A stretch of 64,000 nt of DNA from Psococerastis gibbosa (taxonomy: Eukaryota; Arthropoda; Insecta; Psocodea; Psocidae). The translations under genes were made by a program, and so were the position numbers. Of this stretch, positions 21,041 through 33,370 are shown piece after piece. Location of the stretch: contig OZ020489.1 in assembly GCA_963971405.1 (NCBI GenBank), positions 19,370,290 through 19,434,289 on the forward strand, in the 5' to 3' direction. How positions within the stretch are numbered: position 1 is the stretch's first letter; each line of letters opens with the position of its first letter. Below the pieces are notes generated by a model that was not told the DNA's origin, did no database searches, and was given only the letters and a program-made list of their open reading frames with translations.

Positions 21041-21910
21041 AGAACCGGTCCGAGTTCACTCGAACATGCTTTCCAATTTATCAAAATTATTAGATAGAGA
21101 AAATTAGTAATTTTATGGCAAATATTTTTCCTATGGTTAAATTTCCGATATCTCGGGAGGGGGGGGGGGCGGTTGTCCACCTGACGTCACTGGAAGTGAG
21201 GTAAATTCTCGATAGGTCAAACAAACACATTAATTACCACACAGCAATAATGGCAGGGCATGCAATGCATTTGAGCGCGAATTTTCAATCATTTTTTTCA
21301 AAAAATAATTTTTTGGGCAAAACCAAATATTTTTTTGGGAAAGCAACCTAACCGGTTTCGTTACTCAATTTAACACCTAAAACATGCTTGAAGGTAGAAA
21401 TCATCGATAGAAAGGTTTCGCATTTTTTAGTCATTTTTTCATTAAAATTTAGTTATTTTTATTTTTTTACCCCCAGAAGCAAACTATCAAGGGGCAAGCG
21501 ACCCCCCGCATTTTGTCAACATTAATAACGACTACAATCTACGAGAATTTAAAAGAAATCGTTGGAGCCGTTTTTGAGAAATAGTTTTTTTGGAGTTTTT
21601 CGAAAATAAAACCCCCCCAAATTGAGTTAGCCCAAAAAAAAAAAAAATGGTCCCGAGGTATGATTTTTGTGAACCTACATGCCAAATTTCACTCAAATCC
21701 ACTGAGTAGTTTGCCCGGAAATCGACGAACAGACAGACCGACAGACCGACAGACCGACAGACCGACAGACCGACCGACAGACAGACATTTTGTAAAAACC
21801 ACTTTTTTGGGTTCCTGGGACCTCAAAACGTGTAAATCCGTTGAAATCTCGGAATCGAAAATTTCGACCATCACAAAGCTTTCCTTATACTATGTATAAA
21901 TTGGAAAGCA
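21041..21910 (+). mobile_element. CGGTCCGAG element, full-length plus copy
   Basis: It starts AGAACCGGTCCGAGTTCACT and CATGCTTTCCAATTTATC; a G run and GTTGTCCACCTGACGTCAC follow. The middle is AT-rich with TTTTTACCCCCAGAAGCAAA and GGGGCAAGCGACCCCCC. A CAGACCGACAGAC array is at 21730-21785. It ends CTTTCCTTATACTATG and TATAAATTGGAAAGC. The copy at 58489 is almost identical, down to the same TTCACTCG variant, apart from a short internal deletion. Confidence 0.88.
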
Positions 21911-21954
21911 AAAATAGGTAATACAGCGTGTTGACTGTTGAGTGCAGTAGATAG

Positions 21955-22090
21955 GTTTCGGTGCATACTGCTATTACTTGGCGCTACAGCGCGCGAAGGG
22001 TCTTGGCCTGCTCTACCACATCGCGCCAGTCTGCGTGGTCCTTCGCTAGTTATTGACGCCAAGGGTCGCCAGATCCACCTCGACGTCGTA
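21955..22090 (-). pseudogene. LINE 3'-end fragment, minus
   Basis: The minus strand encodes, across frame breaks, VEVDLATLGV and KDHADWRDVVEQAKTL, the same tail type as the fragments at 10744 and 18636. Stop codons and frame changes show it is dead. Confidence 0.65.
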
Positions 22091-23102
22091 GGTGTACACA
22101 GCTAAAAAAAAGTACGTGGTCTTGGCACTGCCGTGTTGTCACGCCAAGACCCCGAGTTTAACAGGGAACAATCCTTGTTTTACAATCATGCTGGGTGGTA
22201 GAGCATGACCAAGTTTAACACTGTTAAAATTAGCACAAAAACCTAACAATACAGTATATATAGCACTCAGATTTCAATAATGCCATAACTCATTTGAGAT
22301 TTAGGGTTATAGTCCTAGTGAAATCTAGATGCGATATAAATACTGGACTGAATTTAATTAATTAGCACCTCTACACATAGTATAGCATGCTTGAGAAGTT
22401 GGGGCTGCATTCCCATGAAATTTTTAGTAAAAAAAATTAAGTACGTAAAATTTACCATAAATGGTCTATTTGTAGAGAATCAATTGCATTTTGATATGAA
22501 TAATTTTAAAGTAAGTAAAAAGACAAAGTGAATGAATAGGTTGTAGCCGGGGAAATATATATGCCTATATAACTTTCGTTATGTACAATACACACTATAC
22601 GTACAGTAGGCATTGTAGTACTTAAATGGGTTAATTGTAAGAGTGCGCCGAAAATCCCGAAATTCGCCCATATGGAAAATAAAGACATTTTTTTTCTTAC
22701 TTAGATGTCCAGGAGATGTTCTCGTAAATCTATACAGGTCTGAAGACGTAGCTACCCCAAAAAACTCACGGGGGTGGGGGGGGGGGGGGTTATTCTACCA
22801 TATACAATACAATAACAGTATACAGTACAGGTAAGTTATCTATACATTATTTGGTCTATTTTGGATTCTCGTAAGGAGGTATTCAGTTCTGTACGGGAGA
22901 GTTGGGAGATTTGCTCCTGCCGCGGTGGATATTTTCTGAACTTTTGGTAGCACTTGCATCATGGTCTATTCTTCGACCAATCAAATCGCAATTTGTCATT
23001 TCCAAACAACAACAAATTCCGACGTCCATGCTATGATTGATCGAAGAAGACGTGACACCAACAATTAAAAAAAACTTCCTTGGCGGTATTGAAGGTCCCA
23101 TC
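22091..23102. other. Noncoding stretch
   Basis: Nothing recognised apart from a G run at about 22771-22789. ORFs here are under 75 codons and lack motifs. Confidence 0.3.
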
Positions 23103-23366
23103 CAAGGGCGACGTCAGGTAGGGGCACTGCCCCCTCTTAGACCACCCCCTGCCCCCCCCCCCCTGCCTAGAGCCTACATTGGGCCCTGCCGCCCACCTAG
23201 AGTTTTAGCGTTGGTACGGCAAAACATGCTCAGTGTGATACTGCACTACTATTAGGTACATGCTATGCCAGTATAATCATTCTTTTACGAAATGACTTTT
23301 TAAGGGGGGTGGGGGCCTACCTCCACCCCCCCCCCCCATAGCTGAAATCCTGGCGTCGCCCTTGGT
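23103..23366. mobile_element. Foldback element with AAGGGCGACG ends
   Basis: CCAAGGGCGACGTCAGG on the left mirrors CCTGGCGTCGCCCTTGG on the right. The interior has C runs, GTTTTAGCGTTGGTACGG and a second C run before the right arm. It resembles MITE-G in size and G/C blocks but has different termini. Confidence 0.7.
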
Positions 23367-24625
23367 CCCATTCACCCTTCAAAAGAACTATAAGTAGGTA
23401 TAAGTAGCCACTACTCCTGCATATTGGGTGGGTACAAAATTGATTTATCCTCATTTCTTGCGTCATTGCAAAAATTCCAATTAAAATCATCACATGACTA
23501 ATGATATTGACGATCGAACAGGAAGAAATGCGCCGATGCAACTGATGGAGGGAGAAAGCAACTAGCAAGTTTGGTGACATAAATAGAGAACAACACTTAT
23601 TAACTACTTCGTGCAGTTTTCAGTAAGTTTTATTACGTAGGCCTACACCACATACCGACATTTACTAGTCGTTGTGCCTACTTTTAGCTTTAATTAAGAT
23701 AAATACATCAGTGTAATGAACAAAATCATATTATGTATGGTAGAGACCTATAAATATAATAATGCAAACACCGTCATTAGTATAAAGTAATAAAATTAAT
23801 CAATATATATGCTGGGCCTATATAAATACCGGGTCAATCCCGGAAGGAACAGAAACCTACTAAGATACACCTGCGGGCCTACTATGGCGATTATTTGTTA
23901 ATCCTAACCTCGGATTTAATATGTAAACAAGATATTTTTACAATGAAAAGTGCTATTCAAAATTATTTTGTTTACATTTTTAACGCCAAGAAGAAGTTAA
24001 TACTAATCGTCAGAGTAGGCCCACAGGAGGGGAAAACAGGTGCACAAAATGAAATTTAACGAGAAATATTGATCTTAGATCATCAATTATGGATGGCACA
24101 TCCCAGAATATATGTTCCTCTGCAATTATGTACAGAATATGTGGTGAATTGCCGGCATTTTTATTTACGGTGACATTTGTATTTAGGCTATCAATATAAC
24201 TATAAAAATATCAAAATGGTCTATGATCGATATTTTCTGTGGAATTTGCTTCTGTTCAAATAACTACCTACTGGTAAGGTGTGGGGATTTAATGTATTCA
24301 GAAATTAACTATTTAATCGACAATAAAACCTCTTATGCAGAATGATGATTGATGACAGACTAGTTACTCATCTTCACGACTCATGATTCATGATATGGTA
24401 TGGTCCAATCAACATTAAATTTGACATTATTACTTTATGCTTGGATAGTGGCTTTTTGACAGGCAGTTGCTCTATTCCGAACCAGTTCGTCTGATATTCG
24501 CAAATGTGGGTTAACGTGCAGAATGATGGCTACACAAGCAACCTTGGCATCTTCCAATATTCCCGTGACAACGCCCTCATCTTTGCACATTTCTAGTTAT
24601 GTCTCAAGGTGCTCCACTGCTGTTT

Positions 24626-24627
<2 letters not shown>
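23367..24627. repeat. Noncoding stretch with a MITE-C relative
   Basis: About 23880-24035 has CTATGGCGATTATTTGTTAA and a mirrored AAGTTAATACTAATCGTC, with TGTAAACAAGATATTTTTAC in the arm, as in MITE-C relatives. No exon is seen. Confidence 0.4.

Positions 24628-24666
<39 letters not shown>
24628..24666 (+). repeat. (TC)n microsatellite
   Basis: About 19 uninterrupted TC units. Confidence 0.97.
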
Positions 24667-24669
<3 letters not shown>

Positions 24670-24726
24670 AAATTGAAATCAAAAGAATTATACAGTAGGA
24701 GTAGTTTCTTTCAAATACATAAATAA

Positions 24727-24842
24727 ATAAATATTGACTTTTTTGTTCTATTACTAAGCCAACCTAGCGGAGTTAGGGCTATAAAGCCCTTCTCTCTTAC
24801 ACTCAACTAGGAAGACTCGGGAGAAGAGGTGGGACGTTGGGT
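24727..24842 (-). mobile_element. tRNA-derived SINE, minus, 3' body
   Basis: AAATAAATAAATATTGACTT (tail), TTACTAAGCCAACCTAGCGG, CTATAAAGCCC and TTACACTCAACTAGGAAG are the reverse complement of the SINE body. The head is missing. Confidence 0.8.
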
Positions 24843-25758
24843 TCCTGAATTTCTGGTGGCACCTGCCACGTCTTTTTTGATCACTCTTACTGCTGAAGAA
24901 GAGATAAAATCAGAAATTCAAAAATATATAACTGTAGGGACAGGTTGAACCATGAGCAATAATAATTCCAAAATAGGCCTAGGCTATCAAAGAAACCCAT
25001 AAAATAAATGGTGCGTAAATATGAGAAATGAGAAATATAAATTGTGTTAGTAAATAACAATAAAAATGACATAATTGTTGGACACATCGTAATATGTCTT
25101 CTTACACTTGGCTTATTGTGTAAAGATTCAATGAATGTTCGCTTGTGTAGTCCAGGCATGCACGCACACCTACAAAACGTGTATTATTACTTCATACTGG
25201 ATATGAGTTTGTTACATCGAAAGGTGACAATCGTTCAGCGGGGATACAATTGGGGGAGGGACAGCAGGTAAAAAGAAAATTTTTAGGAGACTTTATACCT
25301 GAGGTTTGGCCAAGTTAACTGGCTGGATTGGGAGTTAAGATAAGTGGCATGGATGTGTGCCTTAAGATAATAATGGACTATAGTTGAGAAGCAAAATGTG
25401 CAACAGCCTATAGCTAAATTCACTGCAGCAAAGGACATGAAAAATTGTAATCGTCGTTTGAGCACTTTACGGCATACAACATATTTTATAACATGTACCT
25501 GTATTTTTGCCATAGACATGAGCCAGGGATTTGGGTCTTCAACAACGTTATTATTGTACTTTGTTGTGAATTTTGGAGCTAGTTTTGTTCATGACTCATT
25601 TCGTGGTATTCTTTAAGATTTTATTTTTTTCTTCTAGAAGTTTTATTTTTTGTTAGTATAGGCCTAGATATTTTCTAATTAGAAATCTAAACTTCTTCAA
25701 TCAATGTAATTAGAAAATTAGGTGAGTCACTGCCTCATTTGCTTCCAATAGCGAGCCT
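24843..25758. other. Noncoding stretch
   Basis: No supported exon, element or RNA. ORFs of 72-90 codons on both strands overlap and have no motifs. Confidence 0.3.
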
Positions 25759-25933
25759 CAAGGCCGTATTTTTTTAGGGGGGGGGCGTTCAGAAATTTCA
25801 TTGGTATTGCATAGTAGTTTTTATTTTTCCTCTCAAAATTATTGTTGATTCTATCTAGAATCAAGCCATTTCATTTGGGGGGGGGGGGGGAGGGTTTGAA
25901 CCCCCATGAACCCCCCCTTGGCTACAGTCTTGG
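25759..25933. mobile_element. MITE-G copy 3
   Basis: CAAGGCCGTATTTTTTTAGG, a G run, GAAATTTCATTGGTATTGCA, CCTCTCAAAATTATTG, a second G run, C runs and TTGGCTACAGTCTTGG. The left end has lost the AGCCAG part of the terminus. Confidence 0.75.
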
Positions 25934-28139
25934 CCGAGTCTCCACGGCAATCATGTATTTCTTACATGATTGGTTAAGTTTGCCACCTCATCTTACCATG
26001 TTGTCATAGATATACAATATAACAAAAGACAATGGACCTACTACCGTACAACTTGTACTTTTCCGGTAAATTTAATAGTCCAGGAAAATAGCGGTCAACC
26101 TCGGAATTGATCCTGACTCACGGGTTTTTTTCACAGAAATGTTTCCAAGCTAAAAGTCTGCAGATCTAAAAAAATTGGAACGGAGCTTTAGTTATTTAGT
26201 TAGTTTAGTCCTTAGTTATTCAAGTTAATCTCGTTCAGGAAACTTAGCCCATATGCACTGCCCTATTCCTTAATTTTATATCATTGGCTGTTGGAACAGT
26301 AGATAGGCCTACGTATGCTAAGTTGGATGAAAATTGTGTCAGTATAACAAAAGAAAATAGTCACTTATGCTTTTGGGAGAAGTTATTCCAATTTGCATGG
26401 TGGATTGCCCGGCCGTTGTACGACATACATACATACTCCTATGTGCATTATTCAATAGGCAATTTTGAATTCGTTAACGTTTATGCACGACAAATGTACA
26501 CCGGTGCCTAAAAATTTGTATAAGTGAAAGGAAGCAAGCTGTTTAAAGAAAGAGCAATGATGACCGTCGACCTTGAATAATTGAAAAACACTCCGGTCCT
26601 ATTTTCTTATACCTCTAGACTTTTAGTTATAAAATGGCATGAGGAACATTTTCGTCAAAAAAAAAAAAAAATACTGAAAATTGAGATCAAATCTGAGTAT
26701 AATCTGAGGTTGACCCCTATTTTACTTGACTTGTAGAGGGCAACTTTACGTTGTGATATAAGAAATTTTGCGCTGAAGTTGATGATTTATGAATGAAGCA
26801 AAATGTAATAGCCCAATTTACTAGGCTAGTTCATGTTCTTAAATCTTAAGGCTAAAATCATTTCCGTGAAAGTGCATGCACCTGAGTAGACTTCATTACC
26901 GTAGTTACTTTATTCGTTGGTATACCGTACCTAAACTAGACTTGTCATGCGCTCGCTAGCCACGACAGAGCCTACATCTGTTATTATATCATAAATTATA
27001 TACTCGGTGGAAAATTCACATCTCAATTACATGGAGGAAAGTTCATAATTCTTCGCCTTTACCGACAATTTTCTCACATTGGCGGTTTCAAAACAAGTAG
27101 GCCTTAATGTGTAAGAAGCTTGGTCAATGCCAATGCATGTAAGTCAGTGTCAGCTATAGAAATAAACTGGATTATTAAAGCCTAGATATTAAGCAAAGTT
27201 CTCATGCGGGGCGGGCATCTAATTAATGAGTATTATGACATAATACCATCAATAGACTTCATTCATTGGAACAAAAATAAGGTGTTCCCATAAGCGGCTA
27301 CGTGCTGTTCACAGGTGCAACTATAAGTTACTATAATATATCGCAGCTGCGGGAATACTATGCCGTTTAGTATTAACTTATTCTTGGGGTTAAAATTGTA
27401 AGCAAAACCATTGGAATAGCACTTTCCATTCTAAAATTAGGTAGGCTTAATGTATAACTTTCAATTACTTGTTTTAATTTTAATTTTTATCTGCTCACTT
27501 GACAATGACGATTGGTCGAAACCGGTAGCAACATAATTTTATATGTGTTTTTTCGTAATATTTTATTCAGTTACTTTTGTTATAACAGCGCAGGCCCATT
27601 CCCAACCAGAGTAAGAAGCGGAGTAAGAATACCCGTATGTAAAGAGCCCTATTAAATATACAACAAAACTATTATTTTCCTTGCAACAGAGTGCTATTTC
27701 ACTGTTTACCAGTAACTAATTTGGAACAATCACCTCAGAAATATTGCAGACGATCGTGCAGCGGGTATCCGTTGGTACAAGGTCAATTCTTGTCACGAGA
27801 AAACTACCTAAATGGAGTACTGGAGGACACGCTGTTGCGAGCTAGGTTTTCGACAAGTAATTATTAGAGTTACATAAGCGGTCTGGAATAACCCACATCA
27901 CAACGAAAAACAGCACTGATAAGATTACCATAGTTTGCGAAAACACAGTGCATTTTTTGGAACAGTGGACCCACAGCAACTGCGGGGCTGTTCAGGATAC
28001 CGCCTACCTGCTGGTCTGCCCACTACTGCCGTCTGGTCCCTGCACAACTGACGATCTGCATGAAGCAAACGGAAAGCCGTCCAAGCTGCTCGATTTTGGA
28101 CAACCCACTTAAATGCTTGTTTTCATGGAGTAAGTAAGC
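25934..28139. other. Noncoding stretch with two weak repeat relics
   Basis: A MITE-C relative lies near 27345-27415 (CTATGCCGTTTAGTATTAAC, TTGGGGTTAAAATTG). At 27497-27530 is TTGACAATGACGATTGGTCG followed by AAACCGGTAGC, resembling the GGTCGAAACCGGTC block at 43575 and loosely the ends of the Penelope-like element at 49-52 kb. No exon is seen over 2.2 kb. Confidence 0.4.
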
Positions 28140-28830
28140 AACTTATCAAGTGAGCCAAAGGCTTTACCATGTTGAATCCATTATAGCAGAGCATGTTTCA
28201 AACTGCGGCAAACTTGGTAGTGTGCACAACGTTGGTAGGGGAACATGGTGGGACATGATAACGCGCTACGGCAGTATACGTACGTGTCGAGTCCTGGTCA
28301 CCTCCAATTTACAATGCAATACAATACAATATATATTTCAGTTAAATTATACAATACAAGTAAAGTATAAGATAAAATCGTCAGTATATCGTCAAAATCA
28401 GGTAGTTCTGTCATTGTCATTGTGATTGTGCTAGTGCCTCAGTCATAGTATAGAAAGCTGATGGTTTCTAAGCAATTTAGGGAAGTTAGAAGCATTTCTC
28501 ACCGCTCTCAGTTCAATCGGGAGTTTTCTAAGGTAGGCGAAACCTTGTAGTATAGGATCTAGTTGCTCACACTTGGCTGTGGGTGGGATTTAAGCGTTGG
28601 ATTTAATCGTGTGACTTTACCATGTTCCCCAAGTAGTTCAGAATCCACTATAATAAGGAGGTCCACCCTATCAGTCAACTCCTCTTCCCCGACGTGAAAG
28701 AGTCAGCCCTTAGGGTGCCTCAAGTTAACAAACAGACTCACTCCCCCCGCCAGGCTGACAGAGTGACAGGGTTGCTTAAAGCAGAAATGCTGAACGCAGG
28801 CGTTAGAAACAAACAACAAACAACAACTTA
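28140..28830 (+). mobile_element. AAC-tailed SINE-like repeat, split by an insertion
   Basis: The head is TTACCATGTTGAATCCATTA, AACTGCGGCAAACTTGG and TGGTGGGACATGATAACGCG. The body is ACTTTACCATGTTCCCC, CCACTATAATAAGGAGGTCC and CCCCCGCCAGGCTGACAG. The tail is GCGTTAGAAACAAACAACAA. The copy at 61950-62430 shows head and body are normally contiguous, so about 300 bases at 28303-28597 are an insertion starting AATTTACAATGCAATACAAT. A body fragment in minus orientation is at 41603-41870. Confidence 0.7.
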
Positions 28831-28841
28831 TCAAGTGAGAC

Positions 28842-29254
28842 ATGTGCATAATATGCACTCTGCTGCTATAGTTAGTGGTGTCATTGGTTGTATGCATGAT
28901 AGAGATAGGAAGAAAGAAAGAAATACAATTGCCTTATTTTCAGATTGTCGAATTTTGTGCCCTTCGGTGCACTCGTACAATTAAGTTAATTAACTTGGAA
29001 ACACTGGCTTGTCTAATAGGAATTGGCAGGAGTGTGAAGCGTTTATTGAGTGGAACGACTACGGTACCCGTTTCATAGTGAAGTAAATATTGAGCTTAGT
29101 GCAGCTACAGGAGGAAAGATGTAATAAAAAAAGGGACTAAGTTTCTCAAAATCGTTTTCATACACCACGAAGAACGGATCTTGATGAAATATAGTTTTTT
29201 TTTAATACTCTACATGAATCACATCAATGGGACACATAAGGCTTCGACTTCGAT
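28842..29254. other. Noncoding stretch
   Basis: Nothing recognised. Confidence 0.3.
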
Positions 29255-29412
29255 GGGAAGGTGCTTGTAGCGTGCTTGTACTTGTGCAAGTCATGTCTAC
29301 ACGCCATGCGATCGGAGACGTGTCGAAACTCAACACGGGTACTAACCTACAGAGGCGACTGAAGAGGTCAATCGGATACATTCATTAAATTGTTTGTATG
29401 CGATTAACCTTT
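29255..29412 (+). repeat. Dispersed repeat R2, plus copy
   Basis: It runs GGGAAGGTGCTTGTAGCGTG, CGATCGGAGACGTGTCG, ACTCAACACGGGTACTAACC, then GGATACATTCATTAAATTG and TTTGTATGCGATTAACC. It is the best-preserved copy. Confidence 0.75.
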
Positions 29413-30559
29413 AATTAATAATAGGATTGCAAATATGCTACGAATCTGAGCACCGTGAAAACTATAGCATTAATTTTGTTCCAGTTTCAGAAAAAGTGGT
29501 AAATGATGGAAGTATGGAACCAATTGGATCATTGTTTAGGAATCAAGTTCCATAATGAAAGTTAATTCTTATTAGGAATAAGTTCTATTGAGTACCACGA
29601 ATAGTGGTGAATAGGGTTGTAGTGATGAACTGCGGCGTGCGAGGGTAGCACTCAACAACTGAAACTAACACAAAAACGAATTCATAGTAATTTCAGCTGA
29701 AACTCGCCCCTCCTCCTCTCAGAATTCCTGGGTACGGCCTTCGGGCTTAGAACCAAACAAAGTTTTGGCCCTATTCATCACCATTCCCGGTATTAGAAAG
29801 TCGTTCCTATTGGGTATACAGGTATGGCGCATGATGAATTTGACGCATAGAACAAACATAATAGGCTACAGTATACATAAGTAAAACCTACAAATGAAAT
29901 TTACATCAGTAAAAATGTTTGAACGTATACATAATAATCTTAAACTACACTGTGTCAAAAATATTGATGGCATCTGATGCAACGTCAACTGCTCTTTTGT
30001 TCTAATGCTTAGGTTCATTATCAGGGCAGCTTAAGTAAATACTCGAGAAAATCGTGCTACAGAGTAATAGTAAGTAGCCGCGGTCAAGTAACACAACCAA
30101 CGCAATCAGCATCAGCCCAATTGAAGCAATTGTTGCCTCATTGGTGAAGGCAAAATGGTTAATTTCTTTAAAAGGATTGAAGGAATATTTTCATGGTGCT
30201 ATATGGTAAACACTTTATTTAAATAAGTGAGAGGGGATTGTGCTATTTTTGTGTGTGTTATTTATTTGAGGTTTTAATCTATTGTAGGTGGAACTACCAA
30301 CTCTGCAGCTAACTCTATACATAGCCTACTCGGTAGTTAGAAAGTAAGGAGGTCTCAATTCACATTTTATTCATTATTGAAGATAAAAGAAAACGCCGTG
30401 GCATTAAAATCCAATAAGAGTCTAGGCCTGAGGACTAGTAGAGTGTCTTCTCTCTTGACCACTGCTCTATTTAGAATGCTGTGGTCTGCAACATGCCCGG
30501 CTGCCGCGTTTTACCCTACTTAGGAAGAACAGGTACGTACTAGGGCTGAGTGCTGGAGG
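29413..30559. other. Noncoding stretch
   Basis: No exon or family is recognised. Confidence 0.3.
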
Positions 30560-30835
30560 CTATTGAAGAAGAGAGACAGGTGCTACCTCATATAAAGAGA
30601 AAAAGAGCGAAATCGGTAGGGAATTATAAAGGCACGGAAATATGGCATCGTTGAGGGCACTGTGGGGAAGGAACCAATAGTAGAGGGTGGCCGAAGTAGG
30701 AATTCATGGATCAACTGAAGGAGCAGGAGCTCGAACGTACCAAAAGCTGAAGAAGAAGGCGCAGAATTGAGAGAGCTGGAGGATGATATGCAGAGAGATG
30801 CTGCCAACCAATCGTTGAGATTGTGACTTCAGAAG
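30560..30835 (+). pseudogene. Degenerate LINE 3'-end fragment
   Basis: Split across frames, the plus strand recalls a LINE tail, and it ends GAGAGAGCTGGAGGATGATA then CTGCCAACCAATCGTTGAGA followed by a T-rich stop region. The same terminal sequence occurs in reverse at about 34080-34130, and a diverged form ends the LINE at 36999 (CAAACCAATCCTTAGATTGC). Confidence 0.55.
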
Positions 30836-30959
30836 ACGAAGGGTTGAGTAGACTCAGGACCAGTGGAAATGTTCCTTATCTTGTCAAGTCTCTGACTTCA
30901 ACATTCAATTTCATAGTCCAGTTTTCTTCCAGATGGACTATATTTATTTTATTTTTATA

Positions 30960-31124
30960 AGAGGATAATCGCATACAAACATTTTAATGAATGTATCCGA
31001 TCGACCTCTTCAGTCGCTTCTGTAGGTTAGTACCCGTGTTAAGTTACGACACGTCTCCGATCGCATGGCTTGTAGAGACTCGCATAAGTACAAGTACGCT
31101 ACCACCTTGCCATCGAAGTCGATG
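30960..31124 (-). repeat. Dispersed repeat R2, minus copy abutting MITE-A
   Basis: AATCGCATACAAACATTTTA, GTATCCGATCGACCTCTTC, GTTACGACACGTCTCCGATC and GTACGCTACCACCTTGCC are the reverse complement of the copy at 29255. It ends one or two bases before the MITE-A terminus. Confidence 0.75.
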
Positions 31125-31513
31125 TTAGGCGTCCATTCCACCGACCGGCTAGGGCTATTTACGAAAACAGTGACGTGGTAGCAGACATTCAAGACTTAGG
31201 CGGGGTTTCCACCGACCTCGCATTGCAGAATTGACGGAAATGTTTATTTTCCTCTATGCCATAGTTAAAATTGATCAATGATCATACAGTAAAATCACAA
31301 ACAAACTAACTAAAATTAAAAAATGGCGTCATGGGATATGTTAAGTACAAACATTTTAATAGATTTCTATAAATATAAAAATTCTAATTCCGTCAATGTC
31401 ATTTGCATTCTGCAATGCGAGGTCGGTAGAAACGCCACCTAAGTCTTGAATGTCTGCTACCACGTCACCGTTTTTGTAAATAGCCCTAGCCGGTCGGTGG
31501 AATGGACGCCTTA
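31125..31513. mobile_element. MITE-A, complete copy
   Basis: TTAGGCGTCCATTCCACCGA with GGCTAGGGCT at the left mirrors AGCCCTAGCCGGTCGGTGGA and ATGGACGCCTTAA at the right. The arms pair over about 120 bases (GTGACGTGGTAGCAGACATT, GACCTCGCATTGCAGAAT), around a 140-base middle containing TGATCAATGATCA and AAAATGGCGTCATGGGATAT. No coding capacity. The left arm has lost an AATGCAAATGAC segment. Confidence 0.9.
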
Positions 31514-32673
31514 AAGAAGGTAACTAATTATTAAAGTTCCTTTTCAACTACCTGGCTATCTCTTCATATGTGGTGAACTGAAAACTTTTACCATGAAGAT
31601 CATCATTTCCGATCCAGAATCTCTATAAACATTCAACGAAAATATTGCCGTCCATCCGTGCATCAATCATCGTGAATCAATATTTTAAACTGTTATTTTT
31701 GGAGGAATATATTTTACTTTACTTTACGTTTTTTTGAATGAAACGTAAACTATCAGCTATTCCCGATACATCGTACAAAGCTTTTTACATTACTTTACAG
31801 TAATACTTGACCTTAACAATAAGACAAGTCAGTTTCCTCTATAGCTATTTTGTTGGCAGTCACCAGAAAGGGTACTAGGTATAGCATTAAAAATTTGGAA
31901 ATTCGAGTAACAAAATGAATGGGGACAACACAGCGTCTTGGTGCCCATTTCTCAATTTTTAGGGAAACTCCTTGCATCTTCTTCTTCAAGTTACAGCCGG
32001 ATTTCTATCTTTGTATTTCAGCCCGGCTTTCCTCAGGATCTCAAACAACTTTTTCCTTGCATCTAGTCTACCTATACGCTGTAGGGGCTGTAGGGAATGT
32101 GTCGTGAAAGCTGCTAATAGGCTATATTTTGGACTATAATTTACATAATAACTAAACTTCGTTCATACACCGCTAGCAAAAAGTCCTTGATATCCCTTGA
32201 CCTTCGACCCCCTCAGGCTTGTGGTATTTCAACTCAACCTGAAAGTGCAAGGTCCAGGAACCAATAGACCATCATCACTACAATCAACTGATGCAAAACT
32301 GGTCGATTAAATTGGTTTTGTTAAGCCTAAATTACAATCCATTGACCTTCTGTCAATATTTATGATATGATTCATTTTATATGGAGGCTTTAATTTTCTG
32401 GCATTACTTTCATAGCATTTTAGAACGAAAATTAAACCTAATTTGTGAGCTTACAAGGTCCAAATATTCGTAACTCTAATAATGCTATCAAAATATTTTT
32501 TTTTTAAAATGAAACCTTTTAAAGTGAGGTAATATTGGTGATAGTCAGTGGCGGAGCGTGGGATAATTGCGAGTGTAATGCTTGTGCCATTAAAGTTTAA
32601 ACATTTTATATAGCATGTTTTTATATTTAAGAAGTTCTATCTTCTTGAAAAGTAAAAATTTGAAAACAAAAAA
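31514..32673. other. Noncoding stretch
   Basis: No supported exon, RNA or repeat family. Confidence 0.3.
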
Positions 32674-33370
32674 AGAGAACCAGACCAACACATTACCACA
32701 CAGCAATACTGACAGGGCACGCAATGCATTTGAGCGTGAATTTTCTATCATTTTTTCAAAAAAACATTTTTTTTTTTACAAAACCAAATACTTTTCTGGG
32801 AAAGCAACCTGTCCGGTTTGGCTACTCAACTTAACACCTAAAACATACCTGAAGGTAGAAATCATCGATAGAAAGGTTTCGCAGAAAATTATTTCTTAGT
32901 CATTTTTCATTAAAATTTAGTTATTTTTATTTTTTTACCCCCAGAAGCAACCTATCAAGGGGCAAGCGACCCCCCGCATTTCGTTAACATTAATAACGAC
33001 TACAATATGTGTGAATTTAAAAGAAATAGTTGGAGCCGTTTTTGAGAAATAATTTTTTTAGACGTTATTTTGGAGTTTTTTGAGAATAAAACCACCCCAA
33101 ATTAAGTTAGCCCCAAATAAAAAAAAAATTGTTCCGAGGTATGGTTTTTTGTGAACCTACATGCAAAGTTTCATCAAAATCGACCGAGTAGTTTGCCCGG
33201 AAATTGACGCACAGACAGACAGAACGACAGACAGACAGACAGACATTTCGTAAAAACCACGTTTTTGGGTTCCTGGGACCTTAAAACGTGTAAATCCGTT
33301 GAAATCTCGGAATCGAAAATTTCGACCGTCACAAAGCTTTCCTTATTCTACGTATAAATTGGAAAGCAAA
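32674..33370 (+). mobile_element. CGGTCCGAG element, 5'-truncated plus copy
   Basis: It lacks the CGGTCCGAG end and G run, and starts at AACACATTACCACACAGCAA and GGGCACGCAATGCATTTGAG. It then runs through ATCATCGATAGAAAGGTTTC, TTTTTACCCCCAGAAGCAA, the CAGACAGACAG array (33213-33243), and ends TATAAATTGGAAAGCAAAA. Confidence 0.85.
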
